A stretch of 64,000 nucleotides of DNA from Verrucomicrobiales bacterium (GCA_018003315.1 JAGNEJ010000001.1:186001-250000), one strand, 5' to 3'; positions 54,805-64,000 are shown, counted from the first letter of the stretch. Notes: a model not told the origin generated them from the letters alone. Program-made: numbers and translations.

Positions 54805-55962
54805 TCACTGTTCCCACTGAATCCGTTTTTTGGCGGCCTGTTCCCGCACCGCTTTGGTGATGGCGGTGTCCAGCGTCTCCTTGCCCTGCTGCTTGAGCTG
54901 CTGCACCACATACGCTTCACGCGCCTTGTTCAATGCCAGAATCTTTGTTTGAAGATCCGTCCGCTCTGCCGTTTTCCTTTCCAGATAGTCTTTTCTTTCC
55001 GCCTCCGACATCTTTTTCATTTCCTCTGGAAGTTCCTCCGCCTTGAGGCCGGACAGTTTGAACTCCTTGTCCTTCGCCCGGTCCACCAGATCGGCTTCCG
55101 CATTGTAATAGTTCGCCGAGGCTTTGGTGGCGGCGCGCTGGGCCGCGGCGGCCGGCGCAGCCTTGGCGGCATTGAAATCCTGTGCGACCTGGTTTTCGCG
55201 GGCGATTCCGCCCCTCGCGCCATACCACACGTAGGTTTTGTTCAACTGCTCGTTCAACTTCACCAGCTCTGCATCCTGCGGCGCGGTGATCGCCGCCACT
55301 GCCTGGTTCTGGTCGATGTTCAGGAATTTTCCGTCAGCCAGGGCCGGACCCGTGTGCCAGTTCCCCCGGCGTCCTTCAGCTTCATTGCCGCAATGAATCG
55401 TGTTGACGATGACTCCCTGCGCGATGGCCTCCCGGCAACTGGTCAACGGGTCCACCGGCCCCTGGTTGAACGGTTCGTTGCCGGCAACAAATATCGCCTT
55501 GTAGGTGTCAGGACGTTTGTCCCAGGCCAGATCCTTGATCGCCCGCTTGATGACCGCGCCGCAGTATTCCTCGCCCCCGTTGGTGGTCAGCTTGAACAGA
55601 TCCTCGGAGATTTTGTCAAGGTCGCGGGTCAGCGGCTGAATCTGACGAATCCAATGGTCCTTGGCCGGCTGGGCGTCGTTGCCATATTCATACAGCGCCA
55701 CTTCCACATACGGAGTCTGGCCGTTCTGCTTCGCGGAAATGAATTCGTTGACGATCTTCCACAGTTGAGTCCGCGCCTGATTGATCAGCCCCTGCATCGA
55801 GCCGCTGGTGTCGAGCAGGATCGCAAGTTGAATTTTGGGATGATTATCCTCGGCCGGGTTTACGGCGGCAACCGGCTCAGGGCGGACGCCCTCCTCGAGC
55901 GCCGGAGCTGCGGTTGTGAAGATTGCAGCCAGAATGCCGCAGAGAGTGGATGGTGTTTTCAT
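54805..55962 (-). CDS. Exported von Willebrand factor A-domain protein
   Basis: A 385-residue protein with signal peptide MKTPSTLCGILAAIFTTAAP. The vWA domain (residues about 42-230) carries the metal site ILLDTSGSMQGLINQAR (DxSxS) and TNGGEEYCGAVIKRAIKDL. The C-terminal ~140 residues are a charged coiled coil (NAEADLVDRAKDKEFKLSGL, KDYLERKTAERTDLQTKILA). Upstream is a second vWA protein, and downstream the sensor kinase. It may report on or scaffold envelope state, an inference from the neighbours. Confidence 0.82.
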   Translation of the reverse strand: MKTPSTLCGILAAIFTTAAPALEEGVRPEPVAAVNPAEDNHPKIQLAILLDTSGSMQGLINQARTQLWKIVNEFISAKQNGQTPYVEVALYEYGNDAQPAKDHWIRQIQPLTRDLDKISEDLFKLTTNGGEEYCGAVIKRAIKDLAWDKRPDTYKAIFVAGNEPFNQGPVDPLTSCREAIAQGVIVNTIHCGNEAEGRRGNWHTGPALADGKFLNIDQNQAVAAITAPQDAELVKLNEQLNKTYVWYGARGGIARENQVAQDFNAAKAAPAAAAQRAATKASANYYNAEADLVDRAKDKEFKLSGLKAEELPEEMKKMSEAERKDYLERKTAERTDLQTKILALNKAREAYVVQQLKQQGKETLDTAITKAVREQAAKKRIQWEQ

Positions 55963-55976
55963 GGTAGTGTTTTTAT

Positions 55977-56003
55977 GATCGGTTTGATTGGTCTGATTGG
56001 TCT
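55977..56003. repeat. Short tandem repeat, about three 9-bp units
   Basis: GATTGGTCT occurs twice in tandem (55986-56003), preceded by the related GATCGGTTT. It lies in the short gap between the two vWA genes and may vary in copy number. Confidence 0.5.
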
Positions 56004-56019
56004 GAGTCAATGGCGCCTG

Positions 56020-58368
56020 TCAGTTCCCCTGCGCGGCGAATCCCTGGAGCAGCACGGTTTTGCCGCGGTGGGCGATGAGGATTTCCCCTTTCAGGGCGAG
56101 GACGGACTGACGGTTGTCGGCGCAGAGTTCATCGACCAGCGTGTCGAATTCCGGCGTACCCACGGCCACCGTGGCATCCGGGGCCTTGGTTTCATCCACG
56201 TTTCCGTCCACCCAGCGGTTTTGGCGCTGAAAGAATCCCCTGCCGCCGAGCGCCTGACAGGACGCGACCTTCACCTTCTTCATCTCGCCGTCGAAATACC
56301 AGTTTTCTCCATTGTTGGCGTAGGCGGCCTTTGCCTTGTCGAAATTCAGCTCCTGATTCACCCCGGACAGGCCAGCGCGGGATTCGAGCGCCTTTTCGTA
56401 GTTTTCGCCGGCGCGCTGCTGAATCTGCGGAGCCGGTGCAGCAGCGGCATCACGAATGCCCGCACCCGGTCCGCGCTGCCGCTGGGGGCCGGACCACGCC
56501 AGCGGAACCTGTTCCGTCGCCAGAAAGGCGGTGTATTCGGTCAGGATTCCAAACTGCGTGCTGAGCCGGATGATCTCGTCGATCAGCTCCTTCATTTTCG
56601 GATCCGGCGGCGCTGGGGGATTTGTTGCGATCAATGGGCGGTCCGCTCCCAGGTCGCGAATCGCCTCGCTGAGCACGGCGATTTTGTTGCTGGCCCAGAG
56701 GCGCGGGACGAATCCGTTGGCGGTGGTTGCCTTGTCGAGCTGGAAATCGAAAGTGAACGTGCGCTTCCCCTCTGCGGAATCGCCGGTGAGTTCGAATTTG
56801 ACCGGCTGTTCGCCGGTGTAGCGGCCCAGGAGGATGAGCTGTTCTCCGTCAAAAATGTCCGGCAGGAGCGCGGGCAGGAGGTCGGTGACCCGTCCGGGCA
56901 CGGCATTGCCAGCGGCATCGATGCTGCGCAGCGCGGGCCCCGCCAGCAGCGGTCCGGCCAGCCGCCGGTAAACCTGCCCGACCTTCACTTCCACGTCCTC
57001 CTGCGGCAGCACAAAGGTGGAGGTTCCCCGGGCTTCGCGCGCCAGCCGCGAAAGCAGCGGCGTGTTTACATCCACCCCGACACCGAAGGTGAAGAGCCGG
57101 CGCTTGTGCGGATTTCCCGCCGCCGCCGCCTCGCGGATCGCCTTTTCCGATGTTTGTCCGATGGTCGGCAATCCATCCGTCAGGAACAGCACCAGCGGCA
57201 GCATTCCGTCCACCGGTTTCTGGCGCAGCGCCTCGACCACGGCATCGTGAATGTTGGTGCCGCCGCTGACCCGCAGCGCCGCAATGTAGTCGCGGGCCTG
57301 TTTCCGGTTTTCCGCCGCCAGCACCACCGGCTGGGGGGAGAATGATTCCACCGATTCATTGTAAACAATGACATTGAACGCTTCTCCATCAGAAAGCCCT
57401 TCCAGCACCTGGATGGCAGCCGCTTTCACCTGCTCCAGTTTGGCTCCGGCCATGCTCCCGCTGCGGTCGATCACCAATGTGAGTTCGCGCTTGATTTTGG
57501 CTGCCGCCTCCTTGTTGGGAGCAGGCGGAGCCACCATGAGCAGGAAATAGCCCCCGCCCACTTTCGGGTCCGGATAGGCCAGCAGGGAGGCGGTCATCTC
57601 TCCGGGCTTTTCGCGGAGCACGCTCAGACGAAACGCCCCCGGTGCCTGCTTCTGCGCCGTTTTCACCGTCGCCTCCTGTGATCCGTTGCGCTCCACGGTG
57701 ATCTCGTGGCTTGGGGAATAGATGCTGGAAATTCCCAGCGGGGATTTGACCTTGACGGAAATGCTCCACGGCACGGCGAAATCGATCACCTCGCTGCGCG
57801 GCAGCACGTAGTCCAGACGCCCGCCATCGTGCGCCAGCAGTTGTTCATAAGCCACGCGGACTTTTTGCTGGCCGCCAGGAGGCACGGGGAAGACGCTCGA
57901 CTGGAGGCAGCCCTGACCGGCGAATTCCAGCAGTGCGGGGTCCCGCGTCTGGGAGACGATGGCATTGTAAATCCGGCGCGCTTCGTCCTTGGGCAGGATC
58001 TTTGCCTGGCCTTCGGCATTGGCCGGCATTCCGTCATAGCTGTAGCTTTTGAATACCGCATTGAGTGGACACGGCAGCAGCAGCACCGATTCCTGCGGGA
58101 CCCGGCCGGGGTTCTGCACGGTGATTTCGAGACTGGTCGTCGCCGTCTGGTCGTTGATGACCACTTCCGCGGTCACCTGGGCAACCCGCACCACGGCATT
58201 TGGCAGCATGGGCCGGGTCGATGGAATGATCCAATGCGGCGGCGGCGGCGGGGGGAAAGGAGGATGCGGCGGACGCGGCGGAACATGCGGCGGAGGGACC
58301 GGTACCTGGGCCGCAGCCAAACCCGCGGCGGCGAGTCCTCCCAGCAGGGAAAGCAATGTTGTTTTCAT
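56020..58368 (-). CDS. VIT and von Willebrand A-domain exported protein
   Basis: A 782-residue protein with signal peptide MKTTLLSLLGGLAAAGLAAA followed by a Pro-rich segment (PVPPPHVPPRPPHPPFPPPP). The VIT domain (about residues 60-185) has VAQVTAEVVINDQTATTSLE and LLPCPLNAVFKSYSYDGMPA. The vWA domain starts at TLVIDRSGSMAGAKLEQVKA with an intact metal site and includes LVLFLTDGLPTIGQTSEKAI. A long C-terminal region includes QFGILTEYTAFLATEQVPLA, typical for this inter-alpha-trypsin-inhibitor-like family. It is upstream of the second vWA gene and likely in the same transcript. Confidence 0.88.
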   Translation of the reverse strand: MKTTLLSLLGGLAAAGLAAAQVPVPPPHVPPRPPHPPFPPPPPPHWIIPSTRPMLPNAVVRVAQVTAEVVINDQTATTSLEITVQNPGRVPQESVLLLPCPLNAVFKSYSYDGMPANAEGQAKILPKDEARRIYNAIVSQTRDPALLEFAGQGCLQSSVFPVPPGGQQKVRVAYEQLLAHDGGRLDYVLPRSEVIDFAVPWSISVKVKSPLGISSIYSPSHEITVERNGSQEATVKTAQKQAPGAFRLSVLREKPGEMTASLLAYPDPKVGGGYFLLMVAPPAPNKEAAAKIKRELTLVIDRSGSMAGAKLEQVKAAAIQVLEGLSDGEAFNVIVYNESVESFSPQPVVLAAENRKQARDYIAALRVSGGTNIHDAVVEALRQKPVDGMLPLVLFLTDGLPTIGQTSEKAIREAAAAGNPHKRRLFTFGVGVDVNTPLLSRLAREARGTSTFVLPQEDVEVKVGQVYRRLAGPLLAGPALRSIDAAGNAVPGRVTDLLPALLPDIFDGEQLILLGRYTGEQPVKFELTGDSAEGKRTFTFDFQLDKATTANGFVPRLWASNKIAVLSEAIRDLGADRPLIATNPPAPPDPKMKELIDEIIRLSTQFGILTEYTAFLATEQVPLAWSGPQRQRGPGAGIRDAAAAPAPQIQQRAGENYEKALESRAGLSGVNQELNFDKAKAAYANNGENWYFDGEMKKVKVASCQALGGRGFFQRQNRWVDGNVDETKAPDATVAVGTPEFDTLVDELCADNRQSVLALKGEILIAHRGKTVLLQGFAAQGN

Positions 58369-58499
58369 GAACAGGGATGGTTGGAGTGATGGATTCACTT
58401 TCCCATGCTATCCCTGTCTGGCGTCGTTTCCGTTAAGTCATTGTAAAAGCGTCACGCTCCCCCGCCTCCGCTGCGCCGCAGCCTGGTTTCATTCCCTCC

Positions 58500-59924
58500 T
58501 CAAGCAAGGATGTCTCGCACCAGATGACCGTGAATATCCGTTAGTCGATAGTCACGCCCCTGGTGGTGAAAGGTCAGCCGCTCGTGGTCGAAGCCGAGAC
58601 AGTGCAGGATCGTAGCCTGCAGGTCGTGAATGTGGACGGGGTTCTCCACCACATGGAATCCCAGGTCATCGGTGGCGCCGTGGACAAATCCCCGCTTGAT
58701 CCCGCCGCCGGCCATCCAGACGGAGAACGCCTGCGGATGGTGATCGCGGCCCTGAGACCGGCCCAAGGTGGGGTTGGTCTCCACCATCGGCGTGCGGCCA
58801 AATTCACCGCCCCAGACGACCAGGGTGTCGTCGAGCAGTCCGCGCCGCTTGAGATCGAGCACCAGCGCGGCGGATGCCTGGTCGGTGGCGCCGCAGTTGT
58901 TGCGGATGTTGCCCGCGACATCGCTGTGAGCATCCCATCCTTCGTGGTAGATGTTGATGAAGCGGACTCCGCGCTCCAGCATGCGCCGCGCGAGCAGGCA
59001 GGCCCGGGCAAAGGACGGTTTGTCAGGATCGCAGCCGTAAAGTTCCAGCGTTTCCTTCGACTCGCTTTTCAAATCCAGCAGGTCGGGCGCGGACGACTGG
59101 AGGCGGAAGGCCATTTCATAGTTGGAGAGTCGGGTTTTGATTTCCGGGTCGCCCACCGCGGCCAGCCGGCGTTCATTGAGCCGGGCAATCACGTCGAGGG
59201 TGTCGCGCTGCGCTTTGGCATCAATGCCGGGCGGCGTACTGACATTCAAAATGGCATCGCCCTGGTTGCGGAAACGCACGCCGGAATAGGTGGTGGGCAG
59301 AAAGCCGCTGCTCCACAGCGCAGATCCGCCGCTGATGCCGCTGCCGGTGCTCATGACCACGAAGGCGGGCAGGTTTTCCGTCTCCGCACCGAGGCCGTAG
59401 AGCACCCACGATCCCATGCTGGGACGCCCCGGCTGGGAAAACCCGGTCTGGAACAGAATCTGGGCCGGCGCATGGTTGAACTGGTCAGTCTGGCAGGATT
59501 TCACCAGGCAGATGTTGTCCGCGATCTTTCCCAGGTGCGGGAGCATTTCGGAAAGTTCCAGCCCGCTCTGGCCATGGCGGGAAAATTTGAACCGCGGCCC
59601 CAGCACGGCGGCGTCCGGACGGATGAAGGCATAGCGCTGGCCGCCGATGACCGATGATGGCAGCGGCTTGCCTTCCAGCCTGGCCAGTCCGGGTTTGTGG
59701 TCGAAGAGTTCCAACTGGCTGGGCGCGCCAGCCATGAACAGATGGATGACGCGCCGGGCTCGCGGCGCGAAATTCGGCTGGTGCGGCGGCAGGGGATTGG
59801 CCGCGGAAACCCGGCCGGAAATTCCGCCGGTGAGCAGCGAGGCCAGGGCGATTTTTCCCAGGCCGACGCCGCAATCCTGAAGGAAGTGACGACGGGAAAT
59901 GGCAACTGGATTCATGGGAGTCAT
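58500..59924 (-). CDS. DUF1501 (sulfatase-fold) exported protein, pair 2
   Basis: A 474-residue paralogue of the protein at 19.2-20.6 kb. The twin-arginine-type start is AISRRHFLQDCGVGLG. Conserved blocks: RVIHLFMAGAPSQLELFDHK, SMGSWVLYGLGAET, GVRFINIYHEGWDAHSDV, VVWGGEFGRTPMVET and GRDHHPQAFSVWMAGGGIKR. The start MTPMNPVAIS overlaps the PSD1 stop by 4 bp (ATGA), which decides this start over the inner ATG. Paired enzyme role with the PSD1 protein is inferred. Confidence 0.9.
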   Translation of the reverse strand: MTPMNPVAISRRHFLQDCGVGLGKIALASLLTGGISGRVSAANPLPPHQPNFAPRARRVIHLFMAGAPSQLELFDHKPGLARLEGKPLPSSVIGGQRYAFIRPDAAVLGPRFKFSRHGQSGLELSEMLPHLGKIADNICLVKSCQTDQFNHAPAQILFQTGFSQPGRPSMGSWVLYGLGAETENLPAFVVMSTGSGISGGSALWSSGFLPTTYSGVRFRNQGDAILNVSTPPGIDAKAQRDTLDVIARLNERRLAAVGDPEIKTRLSNYEMAFRLQSSAPDLLDLKSESKETLELYGCDPDKPSFARACLLARRMLERGVRFINIYHEGWDAHSDVAGNIRNNCGATDQASAALVLDLKRRGLLDDTLVVWGGEFGRTPMVETNPTLGRSQGRDHHPQAFSVWMAGGGIKRGFVHGATDDLGFHVVENPVHIHDLQATILHCLGFDHERLTFHHQGRDYRLTDIHGHLVRDILA

Positions 59925-62900
59925 TCCTTGGTGACAAATTCGTCGGTGTTGAGCAGGACACGGGCCAGCAGCGTCCAGGCGGCGCGGTCCACCGCGTTGC
60001 CAGCGCCCTGTGCGGCGATTTTTCCTGCATCGAGTTCCTTCTGTTCCAGCCGCTGCCGCTGTGCGGAAAAGAACTGCGCCAGGGCCGCCGCTTCTCCGTC
60101 AGCAGCCGGACGGGCGAACGTGCGGAACACCGCCTGCCGCACCCGGTCTTCGACGCTTCCGGGGAGTGAGGCGAGGCGGTTGCCAAATCCCTGCGCCGCT
60201 TCCAAGAAAACCACGTCGTTGAGCAGCGACAGCGCCTGCAGCGGCGTGTTGGAAACGTCGCGGCGCGCCTGACAGGCTTCACCGGATGGAGCGTCGAAGG
60301 TATTGGTCAGGGCAAACGGAGCGGTGCGCTTGGAAAAAGTGTAGAGGCTGCGCCGGAACCGGTCCTCACCTTCGCTGGGCTTCCACGGCATCGCACCGTA
60401 GGTGCCCTCGGTGGTCACGCCCGCGGGCTGGGGCGGAAAGACGGACGGCCCGCCGATCTTTCCAGACAGCAGTCCTGCATCCATCAGCGCGGAATCGCGG
60501 ATGATTTCCGCATCGAGCCGGTGCCGGGGACCGCGCCACAGCTGGATGTTGTCAGGGTCGCGTGCGGTGCCCGCGGAGGTGAAGGTGGAGGCCTGCCGGT
60601 ATGTTTTGCTGGTGACAATGAGCCGGTGCAGCCGCTTGAGCGACCAGCCGCTTTCCATGAAATCCACCGCCAGCCAGTCAAGCAGCGCCGGATGCGAGGG
60701 CAGGTCTCCCTGGAAGCCAAAATCCTCCTGCGTCCTGACAATGCCGCGCCCGAAAAACGCCGCCCACTGGCGGTTGACGACCACCCGGGCCGTCAGCGGG
60801 TGGTCCCGGCTCACCAGCCACCGGGCAAAACCCAGCCGGTTTTCCGGCGCACCGGGCGGGAGTGGATTGAGAAAAGAAAACACCGCCGGCTTTATCAAGT
60901 CGGTGCTCTGCAGATACTCTCCGCGGTTGTGCACATGGGTGGGCCGCGGATTTTCCGCAGGCCGCTCGCGCATGACCAGCGTGGTTGGATAGGACGGCGG
61001 CTGCCGCAGTGCGTCGATCTCCTTGCGCGCCTCGGCCAGCTCCGGTGCAGCAAGGAGAAACGCGTCGCGCAACTGCTGCCGCTCAGGCGCGGAAAGTGCT
61101 GCATCCGGTTTTGTCAGGAGGCGCTGCGTTTCAAAATCCAGCCGACTTGCCGCCGCATTGGCCGCGGTGGTGACGGAAATGCGGAAACGCCCCAGCGAAC
61201 AGGCGTAATGCCGCCCGAAGTTCATTTTCACAGTGAAGGTTCCGTCCTGTGGAGTGAGCGGCTCGGAAAAGGTGAACACCGCCTCGTGGGCGCGGCCCTG
61301 GCCGTCCTGACAAGACCAGCCCGTCTGCAAATCCCCGTCCATCGCCAAATGGGCGCTGGCCGCCGGACCAAAGGCGTTCTTCGAATAGCTGTCCGTTCCC
61401 TTTGCCAGCAGCACCGTCCCAGCCTCCGTCTGAACCTGGAACTCGCTGAGGAAAAAATCCCCTTTGGGTCCCTCATAATAGGCCATCCCCGGACCGTGGC
61501 CCGGCAGACGGTCATCGGGCAGTGCTTCCAGGCGAATCGCAGTAATCGCCCTCAGCTGCGTCTGGCAGGAAATTTCATAGACATCATTTTTGGAAATGTC
61601 TCCACTGGCCCAGACGGAATCGTCCGGCTGAATCGTGAGCAGCGGCAGATTGGAGGTGGCCCGCACCGGCCGCAAGACCGTCCAGTCCACTGCCACCGCC
61701 CGCTGCGTGGCAAGCCATTGCTTGAAGGCCCGGTCCACTGGTGAAGGACCGGCGCTTGGCGGCGACGGTTTTTGGGCAGTGCCCAGACTCAGCCTGGGAC
61801 GGCCCAGGGTATGGTGGCCGCCGAAATCCTGATGCAAGGTTACGGTCAGCTTCACGCCTTCGGCATAACACACCGGCTGCTGGAATTTGAAGATGGCGGT
61901 CTTCGTGGCAGCGAGCGGTTTTCCAGGCTGATGCACCGCCCACCCAGTGGTGGCATTTCCGTCAAAGGCCGCACTGATCGGAAAACGTTCCTGCTCAGCG
62001 TCGGCGGTGGCCGTCACCATTTTCACCGGCACAGGAGCCGCGGAACCATCCCTGGGGGCGGCGGAAACGGTGATTTCTGTCAGGACAAAATTCCCATGCG
62101 GAGTGCGTCCCGGGCCGCCGGAGGGCTGTGCGGCATCGGCCAGGGCTTCCAGCCGCAGATGGGTCACTTCGGATTCGGAGGACTCGATGGAAAACACCGC
62201 GGTGGTTTTGTCAGGACCCGGCGAGGCAAAGAGCACGCTGCCGTCGTCCTGCGGGCGGCCGGACTCACCGCCGGCAAGATCGGCCTTCGCCGGATGCCAG
62301 GTGATTTCCATCGCCTCCGCCGGCCATTTGCCTTCCAGCGCCTCCAGCAGTTCGTGCAGGCGCTGCTTGCGCTCCGCGTTCGCCTTTTCCGCACCCGGCG
62401 GCGGCAGATCGAGTTCCGGTTCGTCGGCATTGTTGAGGAACGCCATCACCTGATAGTATTCCTTGTGCGGAATGGGATCGAATTTGTGAGTGTGGCACTG
62501 GCAGCACTGGAGCGTCAGCCCCAGCCACGTCGCGCCCGTGGTGGTCATGCGGTCGGTCATCGCCAGAAACCGGAATTCCAGCGGATCGATTCCCCCCTCC
62601 TCGTTGAGCATCGTATTTCGATGGAATCCGGTGGCGATTCGTTGGTCTCTGGTGGGATGGGGCAGTAGGTCACCCGCAAGCTGATCAATGGTGAATTGAT
62701 CGAAGGGCATATCCGCATTGAGTGCGTTGATGACCCAGTCGCGCCACGGCCAGATGCTGCGCGGACGATCTTTTTCATAACCGTTGGTGTCGGCATAGCG
62801 CGCCAGATCCATCCACTTCCGCGCCCACCGTTCGCCGTAATGCGGAGAGGCCAGCAGGCGGTCCACCAGACGCTCCCAGGCTCCCGGGGCTGTGTCCTGC

Positions 62901-63466
62901 ACGAAAGCCTGGACCTCTTCCGGCGCAGGCGGCAGCCCCAACAAATCCAGCGTCACCCGCCGAATCAGCGTATGGCGGTCGGCTTCAGGCGACGGCTGCA
63001 GTCCGAACGGTTGCAGCGCGGCCCTTACAAAGGCGTCGATGGCATTCGGTTCCCCTGCGGGCGGCAGTGCTTTGACCGGAGGCTGGAATGCCCAGTGCTG
63101 CGTGTAGGTCGCCCCGCCGGCGATCCATCGTTCGAGAATATCCCGCTGCGCGGCGGAAAGTTCCTGCTTCGCCTCCGGCGGCGGCATCCGTTCGTCATCG
63201 TCGCTGGAGTGGATGCGTTTGACCAGTTCGCTGGCATCCGGTTTTCCCGGTACGATGGCCACCGCCCCGCTCTTTGCCGCAACGATGGCGGACTCCCTCA
63301 CGTCCAGCCGCAGCTTGCCCTTGCGCCCCTTTTCATCCGGACCGTGGCATTTGAAACAATGCCGCGCCAGAATGGGGCGGACCTCTGCCGCAAAGCCGGG
63401 CGACTCCGCCCCCCGGAGTGGAGAAAGGGCGACAACAACCAGCAGAAGCAGCAACGAGGATCTCAT
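59921..63466 (-). CDS. PSD1-domain cytochrome c-like protein (DUF1549/DUF1553) with discoidin-like domains, pair 2
   Basis: An 1181-residue exported protein, signal peptide MRSSLLLLLVVVALSPLRGA. Cytochrome motif RHCFKCHGPDEKGRKGKLRL. DUF1549: LDLLGLPPAPEEVQAFVQDT, RKWMDLARYADTNGYEKDRP, QCCQCHTHKFDPIPHKEYY. Two F5/8-type (discoidin-like) modules occupy the middle, with FPISAAFDGNATTGWAVHQP and HLAMDGDLQTGWSCQDGQG. DUF1553: HPLTARVVVNRQWAAFFGRG and SNTPLQALSLLNDVVFLEA. The first pair carries a LamG-like domain at this position instead. Overlaps DUF1501 by 4 bp. Confidence 0.9.
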   Translation of the reverse strand: MRSSLLLLLVVVALSPLRGAESPGFAAEVRPILARHCFKCHGPDEKGRKGKLRLDVRESAIVAAKSGAVAIVPGKPDASELVKRIHSSDDDERMPPPEAKQELSAAQRDILERWIAGGATYTQHWAFQPPVKALPPAGEPNAIDAFVRAALQPFGLQPSPEADRHTLIRRVTLDLLGLPPAPEEVQAFVQDTAPGAWERLVDRLLASPHYGERWARKWMDLARYADTNGYEKDRPRSIWPWRDWVINALNADMPFDQFTIDQLAGDLLPHPTRDQRIATGFHRNTMLNEEGGIDPLEFRFLAMTDRMTTTGATWLGLTLQCCQCHTHKFDPIPHKEYYQVMAFLNNADEPELDLPPPGAEKANAERKQRLHELLEALEGKWPAEAMEITWHPAKADLAGGESGRPQDDGSVLFASPGPDKTTAVFSIESSESEVTHLRLEALADAAQPSGGPGRTPHGNFVLTEITVSAAPRDGSAAPVPVKMVTATADAEQERFPISAAFDGNATTGWAVHQPGKPLAATKTAIFKFQQPVCYAEGVKLTVTLHQDFGGHHTLGRPRLSLGTAQKPSPPSAGPSPVDRAFKQWLATQRAVAVDWTVLRPVRATSNLPLLTIQPDDSVWASGDISKNDVYEISCQTQLRAITAIRLEALPDDRLPGHGPGMAYYEGPKGDFFLSEFQVQTEAGTVLLAKGTDSYSKNAFGPAASAHLAMDGDLQTGWSCQDGQGRAHEAVFTFSEPLTPQDGTFTVKMNFGRHYACSLGRFRISVTTAANAAASRLDFETQRLLTKPDAALSAPERQQLRDAFLLAAPELAEARKEIDALRQPPSYPTTLVMRERPAENPRPTHVHNRGEYLQSTDLIKPAVFSFLNPLPPGAPENRLGFARWLVSRDHPLTARVVVNRQWAAFFGRGIVRTQEDFGFQGDLPSHPALLDWLAVDFMESGWSLKRLHRLIVTSKTYRQASTFTSAGTARDPDNIQLWRGPRHRLDAEIIRDSALMDAGLLSGKIGGPSVFPPQPAGVTTEGTYGAMPWKPSEGEDRFRRSLYTFSKRTAPFALTNTFDAPSGEACQARRDVSNTPLQALSLLNDVVFLEAAQGFGNRLASLPGSVEDRVRQAVFRTFARPAADGEAAALAQFFSAQRQRLEQKELDAGKIAAQGAGNAVDRAAWTLLARVLLNTDEFVTKE

Positions 63467-63787
63467 GGACCGAAACGCAGGGCGGCGAAACAAAGCGCAG
63501 CCACACCCTCCGCCATGCCGCCCCCGCGACAACATTCTTTTACCCCCCGCATTTCGGGAAGTCCGGAGGTGCGCGATGCGTGCCCAGGGAAACTCCGAAA
63601 CAATATGCCTGACAAATTATTGGAATCCATTGCATCCTCAGTCCGCTCTGGCCATGGTTGGTTGCACACCAGCGAGTCACCCGGGTCGATCCAGAGGTGG
63701 TTGCAAATCAGGGAAGCGGGGCGATGGTTTCCGCTGCGACCGGAGTGGGAGGCGATTTCCCCTTCCTCCTTCCCGACCAGCCGTGCA
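63467..63787. other. Divergent intergenic region, no gene seen
   Basis: 321 bp separate the PSD1 start and the last gene of the window. It has an AT-rich stretch near 63600-63635 (ACAAATTATTGGAATCC) likely to contain promoters, but no hexamer pair good enough to mark. Confidence 0.4.
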
Positions 63788-64000
63788 ATGAACCATCCCG
63801 CCGAGTCCGCTGCTGCGTCCGCTGCTTCACCACGTGTGTGGCCTGGAGCGGTCGCGGGTTTGGTGATGCTGGTCGCCGCGGGGGGCATTTTTTACCAGGT
63901 AGCGACGACGGCCTCTGCGCCGCCGCTCGAAGGTCGCGCGGAAACGGACGAGGGTGCGGAACGCCGTGCGCTGGAGCAAAAGCTGGCCGGATTTTTCGAG
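63788..64000 (+). CDS. N-terminal fragment of an unidentified membrane-anchored protein (partial)
   Basis: 71 codons are visible from ATG, running off the right edge. MNHPAESAAASAASPRVWPG precedes one membrane helix (AVAGLVMLVAAGGIFYQVA), followed by an acidic Glu/Ala-rich stretch. Family cannot be called. Confidence 0.55.
   Translation, partial: MNHPAESAAASAASPRVWPGAVAGLVMLVAAGGIFYQVATTASAPPLEGRAETDEGAERRALEQKLAGFFE

Noticed and set aside
54799..57345. An 848-codon open frame on the plus strand
   Set aside because: It is antisense to the two vWA genes, whose motifs are clear.
1..64000. tRNA, rRNA and CRISPR arrays
   Set aside because: Looked for cloverleaf-type stems, rRNA blocks and evenly spaced repeats by eye; none found.

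Overview
The window is GC-rich bacterial chromosome that looks like a member of the Verrucomicrobiota. The signs are two PSD1-cytochrome/DUF1501 operons (typical of Planctomycetes and Verrucomicrobia), a FTLVEL-type pseudopilin, GYF_2 and VIT/vWA proteins, large secreted proteins with 'YRVEV...'/'FYRA' style C-termini, a Ser/Thr kinase with Sel1 repeats, and few clear Shine-Dalgarno sites. No tRNA, rRNA or CRISPR was seen. Genus cannot be fixed from sequence alone.

Layout. 1-4.6 kb: start of trpE, a GYF_2 membrane protein, a pseudopilin, a RAYT (IS200-like) transposase and a zinc-ribbon protein whose last Cys codon appears replaced by TGA. 4.9-9.0 kb: a 1355-aa secreted protein with three C-type-lectin domains and PA14-like modules, with its own promoter and terminator. 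9.1-12.3 kb: an orphan histidine kinase, birA-aroK (overlapping) and a methyltransferase. 12.5-17.0 kb: a protease operon (active HtrA-like protease, HtrA-like protein with a degraded triad, membrane-anchored subtilase). 17.1-19.2 kb: three overlapping genes ending in glf. 19.2-24.1 kb: first PSD1/DUF1501 pair.

24.4-29.4 kb is a mobile-element graveyard: a second near-identical RAYT, a truncated phage/plasmid-type 'polyvalent' protein gene with three ADP-ribosyltransferase-like modules and internal duplications, and an internally deleted ISL3 element whose inverted repeats are still visible. 29.5-32.9 kb: an operon of a CoA-transferase and two beta-lactamase-fold hydrolases. 33-41.5 kb: a beta-helix secreted protein, a VanX-type dipeptidase lipoprotein, frr, tsaC-type threonylcarbamoyl-AMP synthase, an SGNH hydrolase and a glycine-zipper lipoprotein. 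41.6-44.6 kb: a kinase-pseudokinase-TM-Sel1 protein. 44.8-47.5 kb: a conserved hypothetical, thrB and lpxK (overlapping). 47.5-52.8 kb: small hypothetical proteins, a two-gene split version of the fused membrane/spermidine-synthase-like protein, and xseA. 52.8-58.4 kb: a sensor kinase and two von Willebrand A proteins. 58.5-63.5 kb: second PSD1/DUF1501 pair. The window ends in the start of an unidentified membrane-anchored protein.

Most of the window is housekeeping plus envelope/secreted functions. The parts most worth a second look are the TGA-for-Cys zinc ribbon (4.2 kb), the protease/pseudoprotease/subtilase operon (12.5-17 kb), the polyvalent-protein and ISL3 remnants (25-29.4 kb) and the kinase/pseudokinase fusion (41.6-44.6 kb).
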